Positions 26,509 through 34,814 of a stretch of DNA of 64,000 nt are shown piece after piece. The stretch is from Cyclobacteriaceae bacterium. GTDB lineage: Bacteria; Bacteroidota; Bacteroidia; Cytophagales; Cyclobacteriaceae. The position numbers and the translations under genes are program-made. Position 1 is the first letter of the stretch. Every line of letters starts with the position of its first letter. The DNA lies in assembly GCA_027533395.1 (NCBI GenBank), contig JAPZUF010000007.1, positions 1 to 64,000 of the forward strand. The letters run 5' to 3'. The notes beneath the pieces were generated by a model. It was not told the DNA's origin. It did not search any database and was given only the letters and a program-made list of their open reading frames with translations.

Positions 26509-27394
26509 GTTTTTCTATTGGTGGTTATGTGTGCTGTTATTTAATTTTTGTTCTTTCACAAAAGCTGAAGCTCAATACCGATTATACGATACCATCCCGC
26601 ATCAACCTAAAAAATTAACCAAGCTAGTCTTATACAGCAGCGGTATCTATACAGCCGGGTTAATAGGATTAAATGAAGTTTGGTACAAAGAAAATCCACG
26701 TCAGTCTTTTCAGTTTTTTAATGATGCCTCTGAATGGAAACAAATCGATAAGATAGGTCATTTTTATTCAACCTTTCATATCAGTGCACGGGCAGCCAAT
26801 GCCATTAATCAAACAGGTATACCCGCAAAAAAATCAGCATGGTTAGGTGCAGCTACCGGCTTTGTTGCGCTCAGTGCTATCGAAATTTTAGATGGGTATT
26901 CTGCTGCTTATGGCGCTTCAGCATCCGACCTCCTCGCTAATGCAAGTGGTAGTTTAGCTTATATAGGCCAACATGCTTTATGGAATGAAATAAGAATCAT
27001 CCCTAAGTTTTCATTTCACCGAACGCATTTAGCAAAACTAAGACCCAATACTTTAGGAGATAATTTGCCCAGTGAGATTTTAAAAGACTATAACGGTCAA
27101 ACTTATTGGTTATCCTTTGATATGGATAAGTTTATCAAATTTCCTAAATGGCTAAACTTGGCCATTGGATATGGCGGACAAAACATGCTTTATGCTAATG
27201 ATGCTGCCAATACCGAAGCTGGTTTAAAGCATTACAGGCAATATTATTTAGCTGTTGATTTCGATTTGAGTAGCATCAGAACAAAATCAAAAGTGATTAA
27301 ATCTTTATTAACTGTTGTTTCTGCTATTCGATTACCTGCACCTGCACTGGAATACAATAAAAATTCATGGAGATTTCACCCCTTCTACTTTTAA
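26495..27394 (+). CDS. DUF2279 family protein
   Basis: A 299-residue protein with a signal peptide (hydrophobic core WWLCVLLFNFCSF, probable cleavage after AEA). The family features include DKIGHFYSTFHISARAANAI, ATGFVALSAIEILDGYSAAY and SASDLLANASGSLAY. DUF2279 proteins are envelope-associated with unknown function. The gene overlaps the 3' end of the TamB-like gene by 14 bp, suggesting translational coupling and a shared role in the envelope. Confidence 0.85.
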   Translation: MKVFRFFYWWLCVLLFNFCSFTKAEAQYRLYDTIPHQPKKLTKLVLYSSGIYTAGLIGLNEVWYKENPRQSFQFFNDASEWKQIDKIGHFYSTFHISARAANAINQTGIPAKKSAWLGAATGFVALSAIEILDGYSAAYGASASDLLANASGSLAYIGQHALWNEIRIIPKFSFHRTHLAKLRPNTLGDNLPSEILKDYNGQTYWLSFDMDKFIKFPKWLNLAIGYGGQNMLYANDAANTEAGLKHYRQYYLAVDFDLSSIRTKSKVIKSLLTVVSAIRLPAPALEYNKNSWRFHPFYF

Positions 27395-27444
27395 TTCAAG
27401 AATAGAAGTTGTATTTTTTACAAAAATCCTAAATCCTTTACTCC

Positions 27445-27843
27445 ATGAACTTATTTCCTTTTATCAAGCAATATGCCGACCAAATTGGTGGACAGTTCAC
27501 ACAATATGACCAAACAAAAGCTGTTGTAGTTGTACCTTTAGGTGTACACCGTTTCCAAACAGTGTTAGCTTTGATACAAGCCAGTAAATTTTCAGGAAGA
27601 GATTTAGCTGTCTTTACTTCCAAAGTTTGTGAGTTCAACGGAGCGATTAATCTGAAAGAGTTATTGGAAGAAAATGCACGCTTTGATTATGCCAAGTTTA
27701 TGTTGGAAGACAATTACATCAAACTGGAAGCAGCGTGTACAGCCACAACCGTTACGGAAGAACAAGTGAAAGAAATGATTCAGGAAGTAGCTACGATGGC
27801 CGACCGTTTCGAGCACATTTTAACTGGTCAGGACATCCATTAA
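27445..27843 (+). CDS. Small soluble protein of unknown function
   Basis: A 132-residue acidic protein with an alternating strand-helix layout (TKAVVVVPLGVHRFQTVLAL, KFMLEDNYIKLEAACTATTV, EEQVKEMIQEVATMADRFEH). The final helix after a five-strand region is reminiscent of YbjN/type III chaperone-like folds, but that is a weak impression. It ends with a 4-bp overlap against the convergent NUDIX gene. Confidence 0.65.
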   Translation: MNLFPFIKQYADQIGGQFTQYDQTKAVVVVPLGVHRFQTVLALIQASKFSGRDLAVFTSKVCEFNGAINLKELLEENARFDYAKFMLEDNYIKLEAACTATTVTEEQVKEMIQEVATMADRFEHILTGQDIH

Positions 27844-28529
27844 TTGGTGATTTTGTTTTCGCCAGTTTGTTTGTAGTACATTTCAAAAACGTAAGCTATC
27901 GATTTATAAGAATCATGTAAAGCATGGTAAGATTCTTTTGCATTCATCCACCTTACTTGCTCAATATCTTCTTCAATGCTTGGCGCCATCTGGCTATCAT
28001 CAATTAAATCCATTGCATACCATTTCGTTTTCTTTAGCATGGCATGTTTATTCATGGTATAGGTGTGCCAAGTAGTACAAATTTTCTTACCGATTTTTAC
28101 GCGCACACCACATTCTTCTTCAATCTCTCTTACAGCAGTTTCTTTGTACTTCTCCCCTCTCTCTTTCTTGCCTTTTGGGAGATCCCATTTTTTTAAACGG
28201 TAGATCATCAGTAGTTTATCTTTTTTCCTTACTAATCCACCTGCAGCTTTGATTACCTTAAATCTACTTTTCAAAAATGTTTTAGCTCCTTCATAATCTA
28301 ACACCGAAATATGCAGAGATAATAAATGAAGAGGAACTTTGCTGTTAAGCAGTTCTAAAAGAATACCTAATGTTTTATCATCAGCTTGCTTTATCCACAC
28401 ATGATGCAAGAGCTGGGATGCGCCCGGTACTTGATTTTGGGCATCTACAACATGATTATAACTTCCCTCGGCTGGTAGTTCGGTTGGTTTATACAGTGTT
28501 ACGCGTATATCGTTAATAAAAATAACCAT
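27840..28529 (-). CDS. NUDIX hydrolase
   Basis: A 229-residue protein with a C-terminal NUDIX domain that hydrolyses nucleoside-diphosphate-linked compounds. The full NUDIX box is present as GKKERGEKYKETAV followed by REIEEECGV (GX5EX7REUXEEXGU). The N-terminal 90 residues (VIFINDIRVTLYKP onward) are an additional domain I do not recognise. Substrate cannot be predicted. Confidence 0.88.
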   Translation of the reverse strand: MVIFINDIRVTLYKPTELPAEGSYNHVVDAQNQVPGASQLLHHVWIKQADDKTLGILLELLNSKVPLHLLSLHISVLDYEGAKTFLKSRFKVIKAAGGLVRKKDKLLMIYRLKKWDLPKGKKERGEKYKETAVREIEEECGVRVKIGKKICTTWHTYTMNKHAMLKKTKWYAMDLIDDSQMAPSIEEDIEQVRWMNAKESYHALHDSYKSIAYVFEMYYKQTGENKITN

Positions 28530-28621
28530 CAGATAAGGTTAATCTCTGCAAAAGAATAAATAATTTCCATGCTTACAATACCCAATAAGTTTTTTTACCA
28601 ATTTCGCCTAAAGTTATTTTT

Positions 28622-29263
28622 ATGCTAATCGAACAAAGCACTGCCCAAGCTGTAGCACAAGCCTTATTGCAAATTGAAGCCATAAAGCTGAATATAGAAA
28701 AACCCTTTACGTGGAGCTCCGGCTGGAAGTCACCGATTTATTGCGATAATCGATTGGCTTTATCCTTTCCAGCTGTAAGAAATTTAGTTAAGCAAGGCTT
28801 GGTAGATGCCATCAAAAAACATTTTCCAAAAGTGGAAGCCATAGCAGGGGTTGCAACCGCAGGCATTCCACAAGGTGCATTGGTTGCTGATGCCTTAGCC
28901 ATTCCATTCGTTTATGTTCGACCAAAACCGAAAGATCATGGCATGGAAAACCTGATTGAAGGCAAAATCACAAAAAACCAAAAAGTAGTAGTGATAGAAG
29001 ACTTGGTTTCCACAGGCGGAAGTTCTTTAAAAGCTACTGAAGCTTTGCGCGATGCAGGCTTCGATGTAATCGGTATGACGGCTGTGTTTACTTATGGATT
29101 TGACGTAGCCGAACAACAATTTAAAAAAGCACAAGTTCCTTTAGTTTGCTTAAGTGACTATAACCATTTGATTGATTATGCTTTAGCAAGTAAAAGTATT
29201 TCTGAAGCACAACTTACCCAATTGAAAGCTTGGCGATACGACCCAGCTAATTGGTCGGTTTAG
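28622..29263 (+). CDS. pyrE: Orotate phosphoribosyltransferase
   Basis: Adds ribose-5-phosphate from PRPP to orotate, giving OMP in de novo pyrimidine synthesis. The 213-residue protein has the PRPP-binding loop VVVIEDLVSTGGSSLKATEA, KPFTWSSGWKSPIYCDNR near the N-terminus, and FVYVRPKPKDHG in the flexible loop region. Length is standard. It ends with a 17-bp overlap against the convergent alpha/beta hydrolase gene. Confidence 0.95.
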   Translation: MLIEQSTAQAVAQALLQIEAIKLNIEKPFTWSSGWKSPIYCDNRLALSFPAVRNLVKQGLVDAIKKHFPKVEAIAGVATAGIPQGALVADALAIPFVYVRPKPKDHGMENLIEGKITKNQKVVVIEDLVSTGGSSLKATEALRDAGFDVIGMTAVFTYGFDVAEQQFKKAQVPLVCLSDYNHLIDYALASKSISEAQLTQLKAWRYDPANWSV

Positions 29264-30113
29264 TAACTTCTTCCATTTTAAAAATGGCTTGATGAATCAA
29301 CTCCGGGTTCGTCCACGGCACGAAATGATTCATCTCTTTTTTAGTGAATAAAAATTTCGGCGCAGCTTCATTTAATTGTTGTTGAATGAAATCAACATTT
29401 TGATAAGGAACCAATTGATCGCGTTCACCATGCACAATCGCAACCGGACAAACAATGTTTTTCCATTGCGGTAGCATGTATTCTAATTCAGTTCTTAAAT
29501 CATAGATTTCTTCATTCGATACACGCATCGAAACCGGTAAAATCCATTTTAAAAAAGGTGTTCGCAGCGGACCGCGAAACCATCTTTCATTGGGTTCTAA
29601 CTTTGGATCAACAGAGGCTGCAACTAATATTATTCCTCTTACATGTTGAGGATATCTCATGGCTAAATTAGCGATAACAGGCCCGCCTAAACTGTGACCA
29701 ACCAAAATTACTTTACCTGAAAAAGATTGAATGATTTCGGTTATAATATCTGCTTGTAAATCTATAGAAGGCTCAGCCCAACCATAATTGGCGTAACCAA
29801 AACCAGGTCTATCGACACTTACTAATTGAAAGTGTTGACGCAAAGTTGAATCAGATAAAAAATCCAGAAATGCACTGTAAGACCCTGGAGAACCATGCAC
29901 AAAAACAATGGTTGTTTTTTTCGCATCACCCGTTTTTACGTAATGTAATTTTCTATGACCGAAATTGGATAATACTCTTTGAAAAGGAACTTGTTTTTCT
30001 GCAAAATATTTCTTGAGTTGTCTCGGTGTTTTAGTAAAAGTGAAACAACCTTGCAACACAAAAGCAAATACGATTAAAGTGAAACCATTTCTATTTTTAG
30101 AAAGAAAAAGCAT
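29247..30113 (-). CDS. Alpha/beta hydrolase, putative lipoprotein
   Basis: A 288-residue hydrolase with a probable lipoprotein signal (FVLQGC, Cys23). The fold is shown by the oxyanion segment FVHGSPGS, the nucleophile elbow VGHSLGGP, the acid in HGERDQLVP and the catalytic histidine in MNHFVPW. Substrate is unknown. Its ATG immediately follows the stop codon of the S41 protease gene (TAGATG), so both are cotranscribed. Confidence 0.85.
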   Translation of the reverse strand: MLFLSKNRNGFTLIVFAFVLQGCFTFTKTPRQLKKYFAEKQVPFQRVLSNFGHRKLHYVKTGDAKKTTIVFVHGSPGSYSAFLDFLSDSTLRQHFQLVSVDRPGFGYANYGWAEPSIDLQADIITEIIQSFSGKVILVGHSLGGPVIANLAMRYPQHVRGIILVAASVDPKLEPNERWFRGPLRTPFLKWILPVSMRVSNEEIYDLRTELEYMLPQWKNIVCPVAIVHGERDQLVPYQNVDFIQQQLNEAAPKFLFTKKEMNHFVPWTNPELIHQAIFKMEEVTKPTN

Positions 30114-31766
30114 CTACAAGTTGCCATCTAAAATTTGTTTGCACTTGGTAGGGTTCTTCAACAATTGAATAGATTCGCTCAATTCATTATCATATTTAAA
30201 TCCGGCTTCTACATTGCCTTTCTCTGCAAAGTAATGTGTTAATATTTCGGATTCGATGAATTGCTTAATCTCTTGTTTGTAAACCATTAAATCGTTTTTC
30301 TTTTTCTCAGCTAATACGCTTTCTATTTTATCTATTTCTGGTTTAAGTGTTGCCAGATTTTGTTCTTGTTTGGCTTGTTCTTTTAATTCTTGTAAAGCCC
30401 GATCAGCCTCTGTTTCGTAGCGATATGTTTTTCCTTTCATCCATTGTACAAATTGATTGTAGTCTGCATCGGAAAGTGAAAAAGCAGCAGGACTGGATGG
30501 CACAGCATGACTGTACGCATATTGTGTAGCAAAATCAAACAGATGCCCGTTGATATAAAGAGTTTGCACCACTGGATGAATTTCTTTGTTTTTAACAACT
30601 ACATCCGGGTCGATACCTCCACCATCATATACCGTTCTGCCTTTGCTGGTTTTGAACGGACGCTTCAGCGAATCGGGAATAGAAGCAACTGATCCATCTG
30701 GTCTTCTGTGTGTGTAGTCTAATACTTGAATGCATCTTCCACTAGGTGTATAATATTTTGCTGTGGTGATTTTTAATTTAGAGTTATAAGAAAGATCGCG
30801 GTTGATTTGCACCAATCCTTTACCAAAAGATTTTTCACCTAAGACTATGGCACGATCATAATCTTGTAATGTTCCGGCAACAATTTCACTGGCAGATGCG
30901 CTTCCTCTGTCAATCAACACGATAACAGGAATTTCTAAATCCACAGGAGGATTTAAAGTTTTGTATGTAACATTATGTTCTTTGATTTTACCTTTTGTTT
31001 CTACAACAGTTACACCTTTTGGTAAAAACAAATTGCAAATGTTTACAGCTTCTTGCAACAAGCCACCTGGATTTCCTCTCAAATCCAAAATCAGATTTTT
31101 TATTCCTTTTTCTTTTAAACTGATTAAAGCTTGTCTTACTTCTTTACCTGCATCTGGTGTGAAATCTGTTAGCTGGATGTAACCTGTTTCTGTAGTAACG
31201 GAAGCATAATGTGGCACATTGCTCACTTTGATTTTATCTCTTTTAAAAGAAAGTACAAACGGTTTTTCGACACCGGGTCTTTTTATAGTCAAATTTACTG
31301 CTGTTCCTAACTGACCTTTCATTAAGTTGCCTGCCTCTTCTTGCGTAATTTCCGCAAGATTTTTTTCATCAATTTTTAACACTTCATCTCCTACTTTCAA
31401 TCCGCCTTTTTCTGCAGGAAAACCAGTCATCACCAACGTAACAACTGTTCTCTTTCCTATTTGTCTGGTTATGGCGCCAATGCCACCATACTGCCCTGTG
31501 TTTTGTGTTCTGTAGCTTTCTATTTCATCCTCAGGAATATAATTGGTATAAGGATCTAACGAAGCCAACATCGCATCAATGCCCGAACGCATCAAAGTAT
31601 TCGGATTTACTTCATCAACATAATTGTTATTTACCTCTTTAAATAAAGTGGCAAAAACATCAAGGTTTTTGGCGATTTCGAAGTAACGATCTGCAGGTTT
31701 GGTATTAGCCATAACCAAGAGAATGACCACTAATGCAATCGGAATGAAATATCTTTTCTTCATCAT
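30114..31766 (-). CDS. S41 family C-terminal processing peptidase (second copy)
   Basis: A 550-residue protease with an N-terminal membrane anchor (about 5-20), PDZ domain (about 90-160) and S41 core: RGSASASEIVAGTLQDYDRA (catalytic serine) and FGKGLVQ (catalytic lysine). It parallels the copy at 1614-3272 throughout, from NLDVFATLFKEVNNNYVDEV near the N-terminus to a helical tail, yet the two differ at many positions. Both retain the catalytic residues, so both are probably active, perhaps on different substrates. Confidence 0.9.
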   Translation of the reverse strand: MMKKRYFIPIALVVILLVMANTKPADRYFEIAKNLDVFATLFKEVNNNYVDEVNPNTLMRSGIDAMLASLDPYTNYIPEDEIESYRTQNTGQYGGIGAITRQIGKRTVVTLVMTGFPAEKGGLKVGDEVLKIDEKNLAEITQEEAGNLMKGQLGTAVNLTIKRPGVEKPFVLSFKRDKIKVSNVPHYASVTTETGYIQLTDFTPDAGKEVRQALISLKEKGIKNLILDLRGNPGGLLQEAVNICNLFLPKGVTVVETKGKIKEHNVTYKTLNPPVDLEIPVIVLIDRGSASASEIVAGTLQDYDRAIVLGEKSFGKGLVQINRDLSYNSKLKITTAKYYTPSGRCIQVLDYTHRRPDGSVASIPDSLKRPFKTSKGRTVYDGGGIDPDVVVKNKEIHPVVQTLYINGHLFDFATQYAYSHAVPSSPAAFSLSDADYNQFVQWMKGKTYRYETEADRALQELKEQAKQEQNLATLKPEIDKIESVLAEKKKNDLMVYKQEIKQFIESEILTHYFAEKGNVEAGFKYDNELSESIQLLKNPTKCKQILDGNL

Positions 31767-31846
31767 AAGAGAATAACGAAGGTACTGAACTTCTGTTGCA
31801 GGAAGAAAAAATAAGGCGAATAATGTACACCAAAGGTAAAATCAAA

Positions 31847-31879
31847 AAGCCAAAACCTGTCTTAACCAGATTTTGGCTT
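31847..31879 (-). terminator. Intrinsic terminator of the DUF2807 gene
   Basis: AAGCCAAAA (31847-31855) pairs with TTTTGGCTT (31871-31879), with an additional CTG/CAG pairing inside the loop. Read on the minus strand the hairpin is followed by TTTTTGATTTT. It lies 23 bp past the stop of the DUF2807 gene. Confidence 0.8.
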
Positions 31880-31902
31880 CATCAATGTAGGATAAAAGAT
31901 AG

Positions 31903-32580
31903 TTAATTCGATTTTCTTACAGAACCGCCCGAACTGGCATGCGTGTTCGATTTATCCGGATTACCTCTGTAACGAATGCTTCCGCCTGAGCTTGCATCGG
32001 CATTGAGTTCTGTTTTTACCGAAACTTTAATAACACCTGCGCTGGCTGCATCAGCTGTTACGGCATCACTATTTAAATCAAATGCATCTATTTCTCCAGC
32101 ACTGCTGGCTTCCAAATAGGCATTTTTTGAAGTACCTGTTATTTCAATTTCTGCCGCACTGCTGGCTTCTGCTTCTAAAGTATTTACCTCAATTTGAAGT
32201 TCCATGTTACCGGCACTGGATGCATTTAACTCCAACTTGTCACTCTTTAAAACTCCTTCGTGGTAAACTGTTGCAGCAGAACTTACGGATACTTTATTCA
32301 ATTGAACATAAGTAACATACACTTTAACTGTCTTATTTCTATAACGACCATCTTTCATGTGAATTTTCAAGTAGTCACCAGATAATTCTGTTAATACCTC
32401 GCTGGTAGCAACACCTGTAGCTTCTATTTTAACTTCTTCTTTAATACCTTTTTTTAGGTAAACATCAATCGCTTCTTGTGCCTTTATTCCTCTGAAGCTA
32501 CCTACGCTACGGGTTTCTTTATCTTGCCCTAAAGCAACAAACCCAACCAACATTAATACTGAAAAAATAATACCTTTCAT
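31903..32580 (-). CDS. DUF2807 (head GIN) family secreted protein
   Basis: A 225-residue exported protein. The signal peptide MKGIIFSVLMLVGFVALGQ is followed by a right-handed beta-repeat domain with the recurrent ASSAG/ASSGG turns (EASSAGEI, DAASAGVI, ADASSGGSI, HASSGGSV), typical of the putative auto-transporter adhesin head GIN domain. Function is undetermined; surface or periplasmic location is expected. The ATG at 32580 is used, since the upstream extension would precede the signal peptide. Confidence 0.87.
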   Translation of the reverse strand: MKGIIFSVLMLVGFVALGQDKETRSVGSFRGIKAQEAIDVYLKKGIKEEVKIEATGVATSEVLTELSGDYLKIHMKDGRYRNKTVKVYVTYVQLNKVSVSSAATVYHEGVLKSDKLELNASSAGNMELQIEVNTLEAEASSAAEIEITGTSKNAYLEASSAGEIDAFDLNSDAVTADAASAGVIKVSVKTELNADASSGGSIRYRGNPDKSNTHASSGGSVRKSN

Positions 32581-32732
32581 AATCCGAAATTTAAACCAAT
32601 GACAATCCATTCATACTAAGGTTGCATAAGATTTATGAAAACTTTTTGTCAGATGTATTAAATACTCGCAAATTTCACTAATTTTCTCATCTATAAGTTC
32701 AATTTTTGTGGTAAGAAACCCAATCTAGATTT

Positions 32733-33134
32733 ATGACATTCGATAAAAAATCAGAGCTGAACATCTTAATTAACTTAGCTGCCAGCGACAACAAGGTGGA
32801 GGATAAGGAAGCGAAACTTATCCATGCCATAGCTAAAGCCAATGGCATTGAAAAAGACGATGTTGATGCGATGATCCAAAACCCCAAACCGATTGCGGAT
32901 GCTTCCGGCATGACGCAAGAAGAAAAGTTTGCTCATTTGTATTACCTGATTCAGTTAATGAAGATGGACGGACAAGTTTTCCGTAGTGAAATTGTTTTCT
33001 GCGAACAGGTTGCCGAAAAGCTTGGCTTTAAGAAAGGCGTTGTTGGCGAGTTATCTGCCCACATCTACAGCGACCCTTCTATTACCAGCGATCGCGACAT
33101 GCTCTGGAAAAAAGCAAGTAAGTTTTTTAAGTAG
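32733..33134 (+). CDS. TerB-like protein
   Basis: A 133-residue all-helical protein resembling the TerB tellurite-resistance fold: LNILINLAASDNKVEDKEAKLIHAIA and HLYYLIQLMKMDGQVFRSEI each present acidic metal-binding-like positions (D and E after a helix). No other ter gene is near, and a single TerB domain usually does not indicate tellurite resistance. A bidirectional terminator separates it from dnaA. Confidence 0.78.
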   Translation: MTFDKKSELNILINLAASDNKVEDKEAKLIHAIAKANGIEKDDVDAMIQNPKPIADASGMTQEEKFAHLYYLIQLMKMDGQVFRSEIVFCEQVAEKLGFKKGVVGELSAHIYSDPSITSDRDMLWKKASKFFK

Positions 33135-33145
33135 ATTGAATAAAT

Positions 33146-33177
33146 AAAAAGACCACGATTTTAAACGTGGTCTTTTT
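33146..33177. terminator. Bidirectional intrinsic terminator
   Basis: AAAAAGACCACG (33146-33157) pairs perfectly with CGTGGTCTTTTT (33166-33177) around an 8-nt loop. The A-tract and T-tract flanks make it work in both directions, ending the TerB-like gene on one side and dnaA on the other. Confidence 0.92.
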
Positions 33178-33197
33178 ATTTGTAGCTGATTCCTTTT

Positions 33198-34619
33198 CTA
33201 TTGAACTCTCATTTTTAATCGCTTACCTAATTCTTCAACTGTATTTTTAAAATTAGGATCTGTTTTCATCATGTCTTCTACAGATTCCAACGCGTGAATC
33301 ACGGTACTGTGGTCTCTTCCCCCAAAGTTTTCACCAATTAAAGCAAGCGTTAGTTGTGTGTACCGCTTACAGAAATACATGGCTACCTGGCGCGGAATCA
33401 CAATTTCTCTTTTCTTCACTTTACCTTTCATTGATTCTAGATCAACTTTGAAGTGATCGGAAACTGTTTTTTGTATAAAATCTACACTTACATCGCTTTG
33501 AATTTCTTTGATGATGTTTTTTAACACTTCTTTCGCTAATTCTAAATCGATGTCTTTCTTTAGTAAAGTGGCGTGAAAGATAAGTGAGTTTAAAACTCCT
33601 TCCATATCGCGCAAGTTAGTATCTACACTATAGGCTAAATATTCTGCCACTTCTTTCGGCATGTCTATGCCATCCGCTTGCATCTTGCGATGCACGATAG
33701 CCAACTTCGTTTCAAAATCAGGTTCTTGTAAGTCTGCCGTTAATCCCCACTTAAAACGCGACAATAATCTTTCTTGAAATCCTTTTAAATCGCGTGGCGG
33801 GCAATCGCTCGTCATAATAATTTGTTTCCCGGTTTGATGCAGTTGATTGAAGATATGGAAAAACATTTCTTGTGTTTTTTCTCTTCCTGCTAAAAACTGC
33901 ACATCATCCAAAATCAAAACATCTACCTGTAAATAAAAATTTTGGAACTCCTGCATTTTATGATTTTGCAGTGCATTTAAAAACTGACTGGTAAAATCAT
34001 TTTGATCCACATACAAAACAACTTTGTTAGGCAGATTACTTTTTATTTCGTTGCCGATAGCTTGCACCAAGTGTGTTTTACCTACACCTACACCACCATA
34101 CAACATCAACGGATTAAAAGAAGTAACACCGGGTTTCTTGGCAACCGCTAAACCCGCAGAGCGTGCTAAACGATTACAATCGCCTTCAACAAAATTATCG
34201 AAACTATAATTAGGATTAAGACGCGAGTTAACCGTTTGCGGATTTAATGCTTTAAATGTAAAAGGTGAATAGTCATCAGCACCAATGCTGTTAAGTGCCG
34301 ACTTGCGATTAGTTGATCCATTCGGATAATTAACTGCTACTGCTGGCGCTTGTTGATTGCCACTGTCTACGATCACTGAATATTCTAATCTGCCGGTTGG
34401 GCCCAACACTGTGTGAATCGCCTTTTTTAACACGGGTACATAATGTTCTTCTAACCACTCATAAAAGAATTGCGAAGGAACTTCAATTGTTAAAACATCA
34501 GCATCTACACGTATTGGTTTAATAGGTTTAAACCAAGTACCGAAATTTTCTTCGCCAACTTCGGGGCGGATGATGTCCAGACAATCTGTCCATACAGTTT
34601 CGCAACTTACTTCTATCAT
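33198..34619 (-). CDS. dnaA: Chromosomal replication initiator DnaA
   Basis: Initiates replication by binding DnaA boxes and melting oriC. The 473-residue protein has the N-terminal helicase-loading domain (VWTDCLDIIRPEVGEENFGTWF), an AAA+ module with Walker A GGVGVGKTHL and Walker B VLILDDVQFL, and the C-terminal DNA-binding domain IV with GRDHSTVIHA. Domain II is short. dnaN is not adjacent, as is usual in this phylum. Upstream lies a promoter-like element containing one perfect DnaA box. Confidence 0.97.
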   Translation of the reverse strand: MIEVSCETVWTDCLDIIRPEVGEENFGTWFKPIKPIRVDADVLTIEVPSQFFYEWLEEHYVPVLKKAIHTVLGPTGRLEYSVIVDSGNQQAPAVAVNYPNGSTNRKSALNSIGADDYSPFTFKALNPQTVNSRLNPNYSFDNFVEGDCNRLARSAGLAVAKKPGVTSFNPLMLYGGVGVGKTHLVQAIGNEIKSNLPNKVVLYVDQNDFTSQFLNALQNHKMQEFQNFYLQVDVLILDDVQFLAGREKTQEMFFHIFNQLHQTGKQIIMTSDCPPRDLKGFQERLLSRFKWGLTADLQEPDFETKLAIVHRKMQADGIDMPKEVAEYLAYSVDTNLRDMEGVLNSLIFHATLLKKDIDLELAKEVLKNIIKEIQSDVSVDFIQKTVSDHFKVDLESMKGKVKKREIVIPRQVAMYFCKRYTQLTLALIGENFGGRDHSTVIHALESVEDMMKTDPNFKNTVEELGKRLKMRVQ

Positions 34620-34671
34620 GCTAAAAGAGTTAAAGGTTGATTAAAGCCAATCCTTTTTTTTGAAAGGGAGA

Positions 34672-34703
34672 CAAAGATGTGATAAAAGTTGTGGATAAAT
34701 CAA
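34672..34703 (-). promoter_or_regulatory. Putative dnaA promoter with embedded DnaA box
   Basis: On the minus strand TTG (34701-34703), a 21-bp spacer and CATCTTTG (34672-34679, one mismatch to TAnnTTTG) make a plausible promoter. A perfect DnaA box (TTATCCACA on the minus strand, 34690-34698) lies between the two elements, and an inverted repeat AATCAAG/CTTGATT adjoins it. This layout would let DnaA repress its own gene. Confidence 0.55.
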
Positions 34704-34814
34704 GGTGTGCACCACTTGATTTTTTCGATTTTTTTTTGCTAATGGATATACTGTATTTTTCTTGCAAGCGATTGCAAAAAAATCTTCCTAAACTTGTCTT
34801 TTTATTCGCTGACT

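Noticed and set aside
32733-33134. Tellurite-resistance operon suggested by the TerB-like protein
   Set aside because: No other ter genes are nearby; a lone TerB domain does not indicate tellurite resistance.
34620-34814. oriC next to dnaA
   Set aside because: A single DnaA box lies within a promoter-like element; no repeated boxes were found in the 195-bp gap.
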